Assembly (NCBI RefSeq): GCF_001481295.1
Contig: NZ_LOPS01000049.1
Span: 1 to 64,000, forward strand
Reading direction: 5' to 3'
DNA: 64,000 nt
From: Candidatus Methanomethylophilus sp. 1R26
GTDB taxonomy: Archaea > Thermoplasmatota > Thermoplasmata > Methanomassiliicoccales > Methanomethylophilaceae
A model generated the notes under the pieces. It searched no databases and was not told the DNA's origin. It saw nothing but the letters and a program-made list of their open reading frames with translations. Each line of letters starts with the position of its first letter. Within the stretch, counting starts at the first letter, position 1. The position numbers were made by a program, and so were the translations under genes. Positions 28,723 to 38,205 of the stretch are shown here, in pieces.

Positions 28723-29952
28723 ATGGCAGATAAAAAGGGAGGGAGCATCGATTGGAACAAAACGGTGTTCCGCTCGATCACCACCAAGCAGTTCGTGGCG
28801 ATGATCATCGCCTTCGCGCTGGGCCTGATAATCCTCTGCATCGGACTGGGAGGATCGGTCATCGGATGGCTGCTGACCGCCGTCATCCTCTACATCTTCC
28901 CCAGGCTGACCAAGGTCAGGGCCAGGGACATCGCGGCCTTCGGGGCCGTGTTCGCCGTCGTCGGGATCGTCGTGGGAGGCCTGTCGGTCGCTCCCGAGTT
29001 CATCGACGCTAACAGCGACAAGACCCCGAGCGACCACGGCGCATTCTCCAATGTGACGTACACCTATACCGATGACGGGATCTACACCGTCGAGTTCGAT
29101 TACGATATCGACGGATACGACGGCGACTCCATCATCATGTACACGGCCCACATCAACCAGATCCTGTTCACCTACCCCAGGGCGGATTCGGCCGACGCCT
29201 ATGTCATCATGACCATCAAGGACGGCGCTGTCGCGCCTGCGAGCAGCAACACGATGACCGTCACCGACAAGACCGCCACCACCGGGCACATTGTCTTCAC
29301 CCTCAACGAGAAGGCCCTCGGCACCGACACCCTCTGGGAGCTCGACCTGATCGTCGGGACCAGCTTCGATGCGGACGAGACCGCCGGGACCTACACCTAC
29401 CGGGAAAGCACCTCGGACTGGACCTTCGACAGCAGCTCGGTGTCCACCGCGAGCCTCACCGGCTACACGGGCGCGGACAAGAACGGCCCCAGCTTCGTCG
29501 GCTGCGCCGATGCCATGCTGTACGTCATGATCATGTTCTTCCTCATAGTCGGAATGGTCTGGCTCATCAGGGACAGGGTCAACAAGACCAGGACCAAGAT
29601 GGAGAAGGAAGGCAGGCTGTACCCCCAGGGATACGGCAGGTGCGACAACTGCGGCGCGCTGATCCTCCCGGGAGAGATCAAATGCAGGAAGTGCGGGACC
29701 TACATCAACCGCCCCGAATCCATGAAGCCGAAGAAGACCGACTTCTTCCAGTGCTCCGAATGCGGCGCCGAGGTCCCCTCCGATGCCAAGGTCTGCCCCA
29801 AGTGCGGAGCCAAGTTCGACGGCGAGGAGCAGGACATCGTGAAGTCCGACGGCAGCATCGAGAAAGTATCCGAGAGGGCTGTCTGCCCCGGATGCGGATG
29901 CGAGCTGCCTGACGGCGCAGAGGTCTGCCCCAAGTGCGGCAGGAAGCTCTGA
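28723..29952 (+). CDS. Membrane protein with three C-terminal zinc ribbons
   Basis: 409 residues. Two N-terminal transmembrane helices (about residues 22-75) precede an extracytoplasmic beta-rich domain of about 150 residues that I do not recognise, then a third helix (ADAMLYVMIMFFLIVGMVWL). The cytoplasmic tail holds three CxxC-type zinc ribbons: CDNCGALILPGEIKCRKCG, CSECGAEVPSDAKVCPKCG and CPGCGCELPDGAEVCPKCG. Topology suggests a sensor or scaffold. No pathway can be assigned. Confidence 0.75.
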   Translation: MADKKGGSIDWNKTVFRSITTKQFVAMIIAFALGLIILCIGLGGSVIGWLLTAVILYIFPRLTKVRARDIAAFGAVFAVVGIVVGGLSVAPEFIDANSDKTPSDHGAFSNVTYTYTDDGIYTVEFDYDIDGYDGDSIIMYTAHINQILFTYPRADSADAYVIMTIKDGAVAPASSNTMTVTDKTATTGHIVFTLNEKALGTDTLWELDLIVGTSFDADETAGTYTYRESTSDWTFDSSSVSTASLTGYTGADKNGPSFVGCADAMLYVMIMFFLIVGMVWLIRDRVNKTRTKMEKEGRLYPQGYGRCDNCGALILPGEIKCRKCGTYINRPESMKPKKTDFFQCSECGAEVPSDAKVCPKCGAKFDGEEQDIVKSDGSIEKVSERAVCPGCGCELPDGAEVCPKCGRKL

Positions 29953-29962
29953 AGCTGCAAAA

Positions 29963-29987
29963 CGGGGGGAGTTTCCTCCCCCCCCCG
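29963..29987 (+). terminator. Hairpin after the zinc-ribbon membrane protein
   Basis: CGGGGGGAG and CTCCCCCCCCG arms around GTTTC, about 10 bases after the stop codon. Confidence 0.5.
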
Positions 29988-30473
29988 AAACCCTTTGGCC
30001 CCGAACAGGGGCGGTTTTCATTGTTCTATGCTGAGATCTGATGAACAGGGCCCCAGCCCCTCAGCCTCATTACGATGCACGCATCACAGATGGCAGACAC
30101 CGTTGAATGTGCCTGCCCCGTCGACCGCAAACACCCGCACCATGCGCAGATTTGAAACGATTGCCGGCACACGGCCGTATGCTGGTCCTGCAAGGGTGCA
30201 CAGCCGGCCATACAGAAGAATGCGGAATGCGGATGCGATGGAAAGATACTGTATGCTCAGAGTGTCGGAGAGCCCTGACTGTCACCCGATCTAACAGCCC
30301 TCTGAAGGCACTGCAAGCGCGGATAGGAGGAACAGCCGTGGATAAAGGCACAGAAGACGTCGGTGAAGCACAGCACTGCAGATGGGATTCCTATTAGGGG
30401 GGCCGATCGGCGCAGACTTGCTTCCGGAGTATACCCGGCATCACAGAATTATAGAGAAGAAGAAAAAGAGGTT
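29988..30473. other. Intergenic region of about 490 bases with a broken cysteine-rich reading frame
   Basis: No ORF with recognisable homology. The plus-strand frame starting at ATG 30089 reads MADTVECACPVDRKHPHH, then a TGA, then continues with CRHTAVCWSCKG and AECGCDGKIL. It is cysteine- and histidine-rich like small metal-binding proteins, but has an in-frame stop. No clear structural RNA is recognised. Confidence 0.35.
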
Positions 30474-30490
30474 GGGCGCCGAGGGCGCCC
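30474..30490 (-). terminator. Terminator of the multi-spanning membrane protein
   Basis: GGGCGCC and GGCGCCC arms lie about 20 bases after the stop on the minus strand. A pyrimidine/T-rich tail (CCTCTTTTTCTTCTTC) follows on that strand. Confidence 0.6.
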
Positions 30491-30510
30491 GTTTTCAGTT
30501 TAAATCGGTT

Positions 30511-31167
30511 TCACATTCCGAACTTGGCCTTAACGTCAGCGTCGAACATCCAAACGAGCATGCAGATGTAGACGATGAAGTTGAGGATACCGACGATCAG
30601 GGAGATGATGAGCCCGACGCCGTCGCCGCCGAACATGCTCAGCAGAGCCGAGATGATGCAGATGATGAAGACGACGATGAGGACGACCCACATGACCTTG
30701 TCGAAGGTGGTGACGTTGCCGTCGGTGATCTTCTTGTAGACCCAGAGGATGATGATGCCGATGATCAGGTCGATGATTCCGGTAACGATGCTTCCTCCGA
30801 TGTCGTCGAATCCGAAGGACCCGATGATGTAGAAGATACCGATAACAACGGTGGTGTATCCGACAACGTGGACGAGCTGGGTCAGGACTCCGAATTTGGA
30901 GGAGGTGTCCTCGCCGGAGGTGACTTCGAGCTTGTCGATGATCTTGTTGTGGACCTGCTTTCCACCGCGAATCTGCTGTCCGAATGCGAAGTAGATAATG
31001 GCGCAGATGAGCTCTCCGACTCCGAGGATAACCCAGCCAACAACCTCGTCGTTCATGTCGTCATCGACGAATGCTCCGACGAAGAGGATGATGGCTGCGA
31101 TGATCTCGAGGATACCGATAGCCCATATTGCCGTTCCTACGGTTTTAGTGTCGTCAAGGAATGACAT
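30511..31167 (-). CDS. Multi-spanning membrane protein, unknown function
   Basis: 218 residues with about five to six transmembrane helices separated by short charged loops (for example AIWAIGILEIIAAIILFVGA, GWVILGVGELICAIIYFAF, VMWVVLIVVFIICIISALL and IISLIVGILNFIVYICMLVW). Rich in Ile and Val, with no catalytic motif. Codon use is slightly less GC-rich than the neighbours, which may reflect hydrophobic codons only. It is transcribed away from top6B. Confidence 0.7.
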   Translation of the reverse strand: MSFLDDTKTVGTAIWAIGILEIIAAIILFVGAFVDDDMNDEVVGWVILGVGELICAIIYFAFGQQIRGGKQVHNKIIDKLEVTSGEDTSSKFGVLTQLVHVVGYTTVVIGIFYIIGSFGFDDIGGSIVTGIIDLIIGIIILWVYKKITDGNVTTFDKVMWVVLIVVFIICIISALLSMFGGDGVGLIISLIVGILNFIVYICMLVWMFDADVKAKFGM

Positions 31168-31477
31168 GAGTACGGGATTGCTTTTCCTATATGAATATTG
31201 TTGGTCTTACTGATTCCGAAAATGTAGAAGCGCCAATTCTCTGGGTATTATATTCGTACAATTTGATTCCCTGAAAACAGCGTCTGATTGTGGCATGTTC
31301 AATTGCACTTCTGGCTATCGCCGCAGGGTTCCTGCATGCCCTCTCTTCTCTGCCCCGTATCGGCCGCAGGCAGACTCCGCCGTATGCTGGCATATGCCAT
31401 GCCGAAACAATGTGCCAGATGATATACCGCTGATATCCTGGGCAACGATAATAAACTTCAATCCCATTGGAGGTCCG
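31168..31477. promoter_or_regulatory. Divergent promoter region between a membrane protein gene and top6B
   Basis: About 310 bases. A minus-strand TATA-like element lies at about 31180-31190 (TTCATATAGG). A plus-strand one lies at about 31416-31426 (GATGATATACC). GGAGGT at 31469-31474 is the top6B ribosome site. Nothing else is recognised in the middle. Confidence 0.4.
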
Positions 31478-33524
31478 ATGGGAAACGACACCGGGACGGC
31501 AAAGGCGTCCAGGACTCGGAGGGCTACCGCGGAGGAGCTCGCCGACAAACAGCATGAGATCTCCGTCACCGAATTTTTCGAGAAGAACAAGCAAATCCTC
31601 GGATTCGACTCGCGCGCCAAATCGCTCCTGATGGGAGTGAAGGAGGCGGTCGACAATTCGTTGGATGCCTGCGAGGAGGCCGAGATCCTCCCTGACGTGA
31701 TTGTCAAGATATCGAAGGTCGGCGACGAGGATTTCCATGTCTCGATCGAGGACAACGGGCCCGGCATCGTGCACCGCGCCATGCCGAACGTCTTCGGGCG
31801 CCTGCTCTACGGCTCCCGCTTCCACGCCATGAGGCAGTCCAGGGGGCAGCAGGGAATAGGCATCTCCGCGACCGTCATGTACGCCAACGTATCGACGGGG
31901 AGGCCCGCCCACATCGCATCCAGGATCGAGGGCGACGACGAGGTCGCCTGGGAGATGGACATCGCAGTCGATACGAAGACCAACCGCCCGATCGTGACCA
32001 ACGACCACCCGTTCCCCTGGGTGGACAAGGCCCACGGGACGCTCATTGAGTACACGACCAAAGGCCGCTACATCACCGGCAAGCAGTCCATCTTCGAATA
32101 CCTGAAGGAGACCGCCATCGTCAACCCCCACGCCAGGATCGAGTTCCACGACCCCGACGGCAAAATCTACACCTTCGAGAGGGCGACCGACATCATGCCG
32201 CCGAAGGCGTCGAGATCAAGCCCCACCCGAAAGGCATGGAGATAGGCGACATGATGACCTATTCCTCCCTTTCGGAGCAGCCCACGGTCAGGGAGTTCCT
32301 GAAGAACGACTTCTGCAGGATGACCGCCCGCATCGCCAACGACATCTGCAAGAAAGCGGGCGTCGACCCCGCATCGAAACCGGCGGACCTCGGCCGCGAG
32401 GGCAGCATGAAGCTCATCTCGGCCATCGCGGACACTAAGATCATGGAGCCGCCCGCCGACTGCCTCTCGCCTATCGGCGACATACTGATCAAGAAGGGGC
32501 TCATGCACATCCTCGACGGACTGCGCCCCGAATACTACGCGACCCCGGTCACCCGCCCCGCCCATGCGGTGTCCGGGAACCCGTTCACCGTCGAAGCAGG
32601 CATCGTCTACGGAGGCGAGATCCCCTCGGACGGGCAGGTGACCATCATGAGGTTCGCCAACCGCGTCCCCCTGCTCTACCAGCAGGGCGCGGACGCATAA
32701 CCAAGGCCGTCCAGGACTTCGACTGGCGCAGGTACGGCCTGGAGCAGAGAGGCGGGAAGGGCATGCCGTTCGGCCCCGCCATCATCCTCGTACACGTCGC
32801 ATCCACCAAAGTGCCGTTCACCTCCGAGGGCAAGGAGGCCATCGCCAACATCCCGGAGATCTACGACGAGATCATCAACGCCCTCAGACTGGTCGCCAGG
32901 AACCTCAAGTCGCACCTGAACAAGATGGAGCGCAAGAGCAAGACCCATGAGAAGTTCGACATCGTCCAGAAGATCCTCCCGGACCTGGCGAACAAGATCT
33001 CCGCCCAGCTCGGCAGGCCGGTGCCTGACCTCAGCCGCACCATCACGAAGATCATGAACGTGGTATGGATAGAGCCGAAGAAGGAGAAAACCGAGAAGGG
33101 GTACGCGATCAGCTACACCATCTACAACTACACGGTCCGCCCCCACACCTTCATGCTCCATGCCGCGCTCCCAGCCGACTGCGTCAACGAGCGCGTGACC
33201 GGATCGCCGTTCTACGACTCCTCGAACGAGGAAGGGAAGACGCAGTGGGTGGTGAGGGACCTGGAATCCTCCAAGTCCGTGCAGATCTCCTTCGAGCTCA
33301 CCGGGGAGATGGCCGACACCTTCGACCCGGACGACATCTACGTCTCCGGGATCAATCCTGTCATAGTCATGGGCGCCGAGGCCCTGCCCGGAGATTGGGG
33401 CATCAAGGGCATGGAGATAACCGAGACCGAGGAGGATATCCCGGCGGACGACTCCGAGGAAGATACCGAGAAAGAGGAGGAACTGGAAGAAGAGGAATTC
33501 GAGAAAGAGGAGGGAGACGAATGA
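31478..33524 (+). CDS. top6B: DNA topoisomerase VI subunit B (two frameshifts)
   Basis: GHKL ATPase subunit of the archaeal type IIB topoisomerase. The N-box is [21 protein letters not shown] is the ADP-contacting motif, and the lid is [11 protein letters not shown]. The transducer domain carries [16 protein letters not shown]. The start at 31478 ([15 protein letters not shown]) is set by GGAGGT. Frames break near 32207 (missing base; restores a [15 protein letters not shown]-type reading) and near 32690 (restores [14 protein letters not shown]). The C-terminal tail is acidic and low-complexity ([20 protein letters not shown]). The stop overlaps the top6A start (ATGA). Confidence 0.95.
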
Positions 33525-34609
33525 ACGACAGGCAGAAGGACGCGATGGAGAAGCTCACGGGGGTCGCCACCGGTGTGTACGATGCCCTGGACAGAGGGGA
33601 CATCCCCACGATGACCCTCCCGCTGAGGTCGAAGAGGAACATCGAGTTCGACCCCATGACCCAGGTCTGGAAGTACGGCAGCATGAAGACCGTCAGGACC
33701 GCGAAGACGACCCAGGGCGCCACGACCATGCTGAGGACGGCCTACACCACCGACTTCATCAACGAGATGATCAGGGAGAACAAGTCCTCCACCCTAAGGG
33801 AGATGTACTACATCTCCGAGGGCTGGTACGCGGCCAAGTTCCACACACAGGACGAAGGCAACCTCCTGGCCGAGGACCTGGAGACCATGACCCACTGCAT
33901 GAGGGAGGACTTCAAGCTCAGGCCCGAGGAGTCCGGCGCGCACGTCTACGGGAACGTCACCTTCCGCACCATGACGAAGAAGGGCATGAAGGACATCAAC
34001 TGCATGGACGATGTGTCCGAACAGGGCTTCGCCGTGCCCTACAGCGTCGAGAACGAGACCTTCCAGATCAAGAGCCAGGACGTCAAGTTCGTGATGGCCC
34101 TGGAGACAGGAGGTATGTACGCCAGGCTGATCGAGAACGGTTTCCCCGAGAGGGCGAACTGCTGCCTCGTCCACCTCTCCGGACAGCCCGCCAGGTCCAC
34201 CAGGAGGCTCATAAAGAGACTGAACGAGGAGAACGGCCTCCCGGTCGTGGTCTTCACCGACGGCGACCCATGGTCGTTCAGGATCTTCGCCTCCGTCGCC
34301 TACGGGGCCATCAAGACCGCGCATATCTCGGATTACCTGGCCACCCCCACCGCCCAGTTCATCGGCATCACCGCGTCGGACATCCTCAACTACGACCTCC
34401 CGACCGACAAGCTGAACGACAAGGATATCGGGGCCCTCCATGCGGAGCTCTCCGACCCCAGGTTCAACGACGAGTTCTGGGACAGCGAGATCCACGCCAT
34501 GCTCGACATGGGGAAGAAAGCTGAGCAGCAGGCGCTGGCGAAGTACGGGCTGGATTACGTAACCGATACGTACCTCCCCGAGAAGCTGAGCGCCCTCGGT
34601 CTGCTGTGA
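33521..34609 (+). CDS. top6A: DNA topoisomerase VI subunit A (Spo11-like)
   Basis: Catalytic DNA-cleaving subunit, 362 residues. The active-site tyrosine lies in LREMYYISEGW within the winged-helix (CAP) domain. The Toprim domain has ALETGGMYARL (Glu) and FTDGDPWSF (DxD), which bind Mg. Complete and in frame. The start at 33521 overlaps the top6B stop by ATGA, so the subunits are made in a coupled way; the longer upstream extension only shadows top6B. Confidence 0.97.
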   Translation: MNDRQKDAMEKLTGVATGVYDALDRGDIPTMTLPLRSKRNIEFDPMTQVWKYGSMKTVRTAKTTQGATTMLRTAYTTDFINEMIRENKSSTLREMYYISEGWYAAKFHTQDEGNLLAEDLETMTHCMREDFKLRPEESGAHVYGNVTFRTMTKKGMKDINCMDDVSEQGFAVPYSVENETFQIKSQDVKFVMALETGGMYARLIENGFPERANCCLVHLSGQPARSTRRLIKRLNEENGLPVVVFTDGDPWSFRIFASVAYGAIKTAHISDYLATPTAQFIGITASDILNYDLPTDKLNDKDIGALHAELSDPRFNDEFWDSEIHAMLDMGKKAEQQALAKYGLDYVTDTYLPEKLSALGLL

Positions 34610-34737
34610 CGGTGGATGCGGCCGTCCGCTGATATCGGACGGCCGTCATGTCCCGGCATGACCGCCTGACAGACATACAGGCCTTATTTCGGACACCCGC
34701 GGGCGATCCACGTCCGCGCATGCTTCGGATGAAATGA

Positions 34738-34764
34738 GAAAAAAATCGGGGGACCCGGTCCCCC
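34738..34764 (-). terminator. lysS: Strong terminator of lysS
   Basis: Perfect GGGGGAC-3-GTCCCCC hairpin, followed on the minus strand by GATTTTTTT. It lies inside the nominal ORF tail but just downstream of the repaired lysS stop at 34773. Confidence 0.75.
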
Positions 34765-34772
34765 GGGGCCGC

Positions 34773-36322
34773 TCAGTTGTAAGCGGCTGATTGAACCTAT
34801 TTATGACGAACTGCTTGTCCATCGAGGCCAGGAAGGGACCGAGCCTCGGCCCCCTGTCCTTGCCGATGATGAGGTTGTAGATGACCTTGTAAGCGTTCTT
34901 CATGCCGATGGGCGAGGCCTTCCCGCACTCGGATATGATGTTGACGATGGTGTCAGAATCCCAGTTGCAGTCGTTCATCCTCGCCACCAGGGACTGCAGG
35001 AATCCCTTGTCGTTCATCATGAGCTTGGTGCCTGCGGGGATGGTCTTCTGGATCGAGAACTTGACCACGTCGGGAGCGAAGGCCATCAGCCAGAACTCGA
35101 GGCACTGGCACCTGACCTTCAGCCTTGCGATGTCGTCGGCAGAGGCATCGGAGAGGTCGACGGTCCTCTTCACGATCTCGAGCTGCTTCTCGAAGTCGCC
35201 GGGGGCCATCTGGACGACGTTGCACAGGTGCTTCATGGACACCTCGACGGGCTGCCTCTTGGGAACGTGGTTGTGCTGAGCGATCTCGTAGGCGCGGACG
35301 GCGTTCTCCTCCGCCTCGGAGTATTGCTTGGTGAAGTAGGCGACCTCCATGCGGTCGTACTCGTCGGCCATGTCGAGGAGGCCCAGGCCGGAGTCGTAAT
35401 CGATGGCCCTGGACGGCAGGACCCTGAGGAACAGGTAGTTGAGGACCTCGGGAGGGGTCATCTTGATGGCGTCGAGGCCAGTGACGGACGAGCCGGTGGA
35501 CTTGTGCATCTGCCCGACGCCCTTGAGCTGGACGAACTCATAGGGCACGGGGTACGGGGGCTCGCATCCGAAGATCTCCTTGACGATCCTCTTCCCGGTG
35601 TCGTAGGACCCTCCAGCGGCGGCGTGGTCCTTCCCGAAGGGCTCGGCGGAGGTGCCGAAGATCATCCACTTGGCCGGCCACTCGCATCTCCACGTCAGCT
35701 TGCCGTCGTCCGTGCGGATGTCAGCCTTGCCGTGGAACCCGCAGCTGCACTGGTACTCGACGTACGGGTACTCGTACGTGTCGAAGATGGGCTTGGTGTA
35801 CCTGCCGCACTTCGAGCAGATGGGGTTGTACGGGGCGTAGTTGGGGTCGGCGGGCTTGCCGGAGACCTCGTGCAGGATCTGGATGATCTGCTGCCTCTTC
35901 TTGAACGTCAGGTCGATGGCCTTGTCGAACTTGCCCTCCCTGTAGAGGTCGGAGGTCCAGATGATCTCGCAGTGGACCCCGAGGTCGTTGACTGCATCGA
36001 GGAAAGGCTGCACGAAGTGGTGGGCGTAGTTCTTGTGCTTCCCGCAGGGGCAGGGTATCCTGCAGATGGGCATCCCGACGTATTTCTCGTACTCCGCCGG
36101 AAGGAAATCGTACCTCTTCCTGAGAGGATCGAAGGAATCGATGAGGTAGATGAGCCTGACGTCCTTCCCGAGCCCCTCGACGGCGCTCCTGATGGATTCT
36201 CCGGTGATTGCCTCCCTGAGGCTGCCTACATGAATGATGCCGGTGGGACTGATGCCGGTGGCGATGAGGGGATGCTCCGCCTTCTCGGCGATGTCCTTGG
36301 CGATTACGTCTGCCCAGTGCAT
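34773..36322 (-). CDS. lysS: Class I lysyl-tRNA synthetase (frameshift at the extreme 3' end)
   Basis: Archaeal-type class I LysRS. The HIGH-like motif is GIIHVGSLRE. Zinc-ribbon cysteines lie in PCPCGKHKNY and ICSKCGRYTKPIF...CSCGFHGK. The KMSKS-like loop is GQMHKSTGSSVTGL. About 517 residues. The given frame runs on to 34646 through low-quality sequence and through the terminator; one base missing near 34785 would give ...NRFNQAAYN and stop at 34773-34775, which I prefer. ATG at 36322 (MHWADVIAKDIAEKAEH). Confidence 0.93.
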
Positions 36323-36410
36323 TGCGATCGTGCGCGTCTAGGTGTATCTTATAAAAATTATTTGCCCAAATCCGGGCGTCCGGGAGGATCCGTTTCCGCG
36401 CCTATAAGGG

Positions 36411-36422
36411 AATATATTAAAT
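36411..36422 (+). promoter_or_regulatory. TATA box of secG
   Basis: AATATATTAAAT is centred about 30 bases upstream of the ATG at 36447, consistent with a leaderless or near-leaderless message. Confidence 0.6.
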
Positions 36423-36446
36423 ACGGTCCTATGATACGAAAGCGCA

Positions 36447-36617
36447 ATGGCAAAAGAAGACAAGGGCCAATCCTTCTCATCGTCCGCAGGGCTGATGAGG
36501 TACTTCGACTCCGAAGATCAGAAAGGAATCAAGGTAGGCCCCAGGACGGTCGTCGCCCTCGCGATAGCCTTCACCATCCTCATCATCGTCCTGCCTGTGT
36601 TCATCCCTGTGAACTGA
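36447..36617 (+). CDS. secG: Archaeal preprotein translocase subunit Sec61-beta/SecG
   Basis: 56-residue tail-anchored subunit of the SecYEG/Sec61 channel. It starts MAKEDKGQSFSSSAGLMRYF, where the SSAGLMRYF stretch is the archaeal Sec61-beta signature. A linker GIKVGPRTVV and one transmembrane helix (ALAIAFTILIIVLPVF) follow. Monocistronic, between a TATA box at 36411 and a hairpin at 36626. Confidence 0.88.
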   Translation: MAKEDKGQSFSSSAGLMRYFDSEDQKGIKVGPRTVVALAIAFTILIIVLPVFIPVN

Positions 36618-36625
36618 GCGGGACT

Positions 36626-36647
36626 GGGGCATCGCCCCTATTTTCCT
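36626..36647 (+). terminator. secG terminator
   Basis: GGGGC-ATC-GCCCC hairpin followed by TATTTTCCT, 9 bases after the stop. A second hairpin, GCGGATGC-5-GCATCCGC, lies at 36657-36677. Confidence 0.6.
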
Positions 36648-36741
36648 AAAGAACCGGCGGATGCGCGAAGCATCCGCTGCAATAATTACCATCGGCCTGT
36701 TATCTTGCTGGGTCTGTTCCGCCGGAACCTATTCCTTGCGG

Positions 36742-36782
36742 CTGAAAAAGAAAATAAAAATGTTCCGGGCCGTTAGGCCCGG
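36742..36782 (-). terminator. Terminator of the cation antiporter gene
   Basis: CCGGGCC/GGCCCGG hairpin with a four-base loop. On the minus strand it is followed by AACATTTTTATTTTC. It lies just after the antiporter stop. Confidence 0.65.
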
Positions 36783-36792
36783 CGCCCCTTCA

Positions 36793-38097
36793 TCAGATGG
36801 GGCAGTTGTTGTCCGTCTCCAGCTCCATGGCCTCGGGCGGGTACTTCTTCGCGTACAGCTTCGAGAGGATCGGAGGCGCGATTATGGTGGTGGCGACCGC
36901 CATCAGCACGATGACCGTGTACAGGGAGTTGGAAAGCGCAGGCGCGCCGTCCACGATGGTGTTCAGGCCGATGGAGGCGACGATTATGCCCACCTCTCCC
37001 CTGGGGATCATGCCCACGCCGACGATGTTGACAGAGCTCTTGGACAGGCTCCTGTCCGCGGCCTTGGCGCCGAGCCCGCAGCCGACGTACTTGCCGATCA
37101 CCGCGAGTATTATGACCACCACCGCCTCGATGATGACCTCGGTGTCCTTCAAGTCGCTGATGTTGACCTGCATCCCGACGTGGAGGAAGAAGAACGAGAT
37201 CATGAAGGTGGTCAGCACGTCCACCTTGTGGCTGAGGTTCCATTTCTCGGCGTAATCGGCGAACAGCATGCCGGCGAGGAAGGACCCGATGATGGCCGCC
37301 AGGCCGATGGACTCCGCCAGCCAGGCCATGAACAGGCAGACGAGGATGGCGATGGCGAACACATCGACTCCCTGGGTCTTCTCCTTCCTCCTCGCGTAGC
37401 CGGCCGCCTTGTCCACTATCTTCGGCATGGCGTACTTGGCGAAGGCGATGGCCACGAGGACGAACACCGCGGCCACGATTATGACCTCGGCCACTGCTCC
37501 GACGGATATGCCCCCGTCGGTCCCTGCGACCCCTTTGACGATCGCGAGGACGATCATGCCGAGAACATCATCGATGACGGCGGCGCCGATGATGATCCTC
37601 GATTCGAGCTTGTTCATCATCCCCATCTCCTTGATGACGCGGGCGGTGATGCCCACGGAGGTGGCGACCATGGCGGCGGCGAGGAACATCGCATGGTGGA
37701 AGTTCCCGTCGTTGAGCTCGATGTAGGCGTATCCGAGGATGAACGGGACGATGACACCCAGCACCGCGACGTACATGGCGCTCTTGCCCACTTTCAGCAG
37801 GTCGTTGACCTTGGTCTCCAGGCCTACCGAGAACAGCAGGAAGATGACGCCGAGCTCGCTCAGAGCATAGAGCACGGAATAATTGGTGTTCGTGGAGTCC
37901 TCCCCGGGCTCCGGCATGATCAGTTCCAGGCCGTCCTCGAGCAGCGACCAGTCCCCGAATGTCAGGTTGGCGATGATTATGCCGACGATTATCTCCCCGA
38001 TAAGGCCGGGGATGCCGAAGTGCTCAACGACACGGTTTCCGATGCGTGCCAAGAAGAAGAGCACTACCAGCATCAGAAGGATCGGAAGCAGTTCCAT
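36793..38097 (-). CDS. CPA2 family cation:proton antiporter (KefB/NapA-like)
   Basis: 434 residues with about 12-13 transmembrane helices. It contains GIPGLIGEIIVGII near the N-terminus and the paired-aspartate motif of CPA2 carriers in AAVIDDVLGMIVLAI. It also has ESIGLAAIIGSFLAGML and MIPRGEVGIIVASIG. It exports Na+ or K+ in exchange for protons. No regulatory RCK/TrkA-N domain is attached. Complete and in frame, transcribed alone. Confidence 0.9.
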   Translation of the reverse strand: MELLPILLMLVVLFFLARIGNRVVEHFGIPGLIGEIIVGIIIANLTFGDWSLLEDGLELIMPEPGEDSTNTNYSVLYALSELGVIFLLFSVGLETKVNDLLKVGKSAMYVAVLGVIVPFILGYAYIELNDGNFHHAMFLAAAMVATSVGITARVIKEMGMMNKLESRIIIGAAVIDDVLGMIVLAIVKGVAGTDGGISVGAVAEVIIVAAVFVLVAIAFAKYAMPKIVDKAAGYARRKEKTQGVDVFAIAILVCLFMAWLAESIGLAAIIGSFLAGMLFADYAEKWNLSHKVDVLTTFMISFFFLHVGMQVNISDLKDTEVIIEAVVVIILAVIGKYVGCGLGAKAADRSLSKSSVNIVGVGMIPRGEVGIIVASIGLNTIVDGAPALSNSLYTVIVLMAVATTIIAPPILSKLYAKKYPPEAMELETDNNCPI

Positions 38098-38205
38098 GGG
38101 GAAGAGATATCTGGATTGGGCTTATAAAACGCACGAGTCCGCGCGCGCGGAATGACGGAAAAGAAACAGCGGAAGATGTTTCCGGGCCGGGGAGGCCCGG
38201 CAGGT

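Noticed and set aside
29988-30473. A structural RNA (SRP RNA or RNase P RNA) in the gene-poor gap
   Set aside because: I could not find the conserved core sequences of either RNA or a convincing long-range fold by eye.
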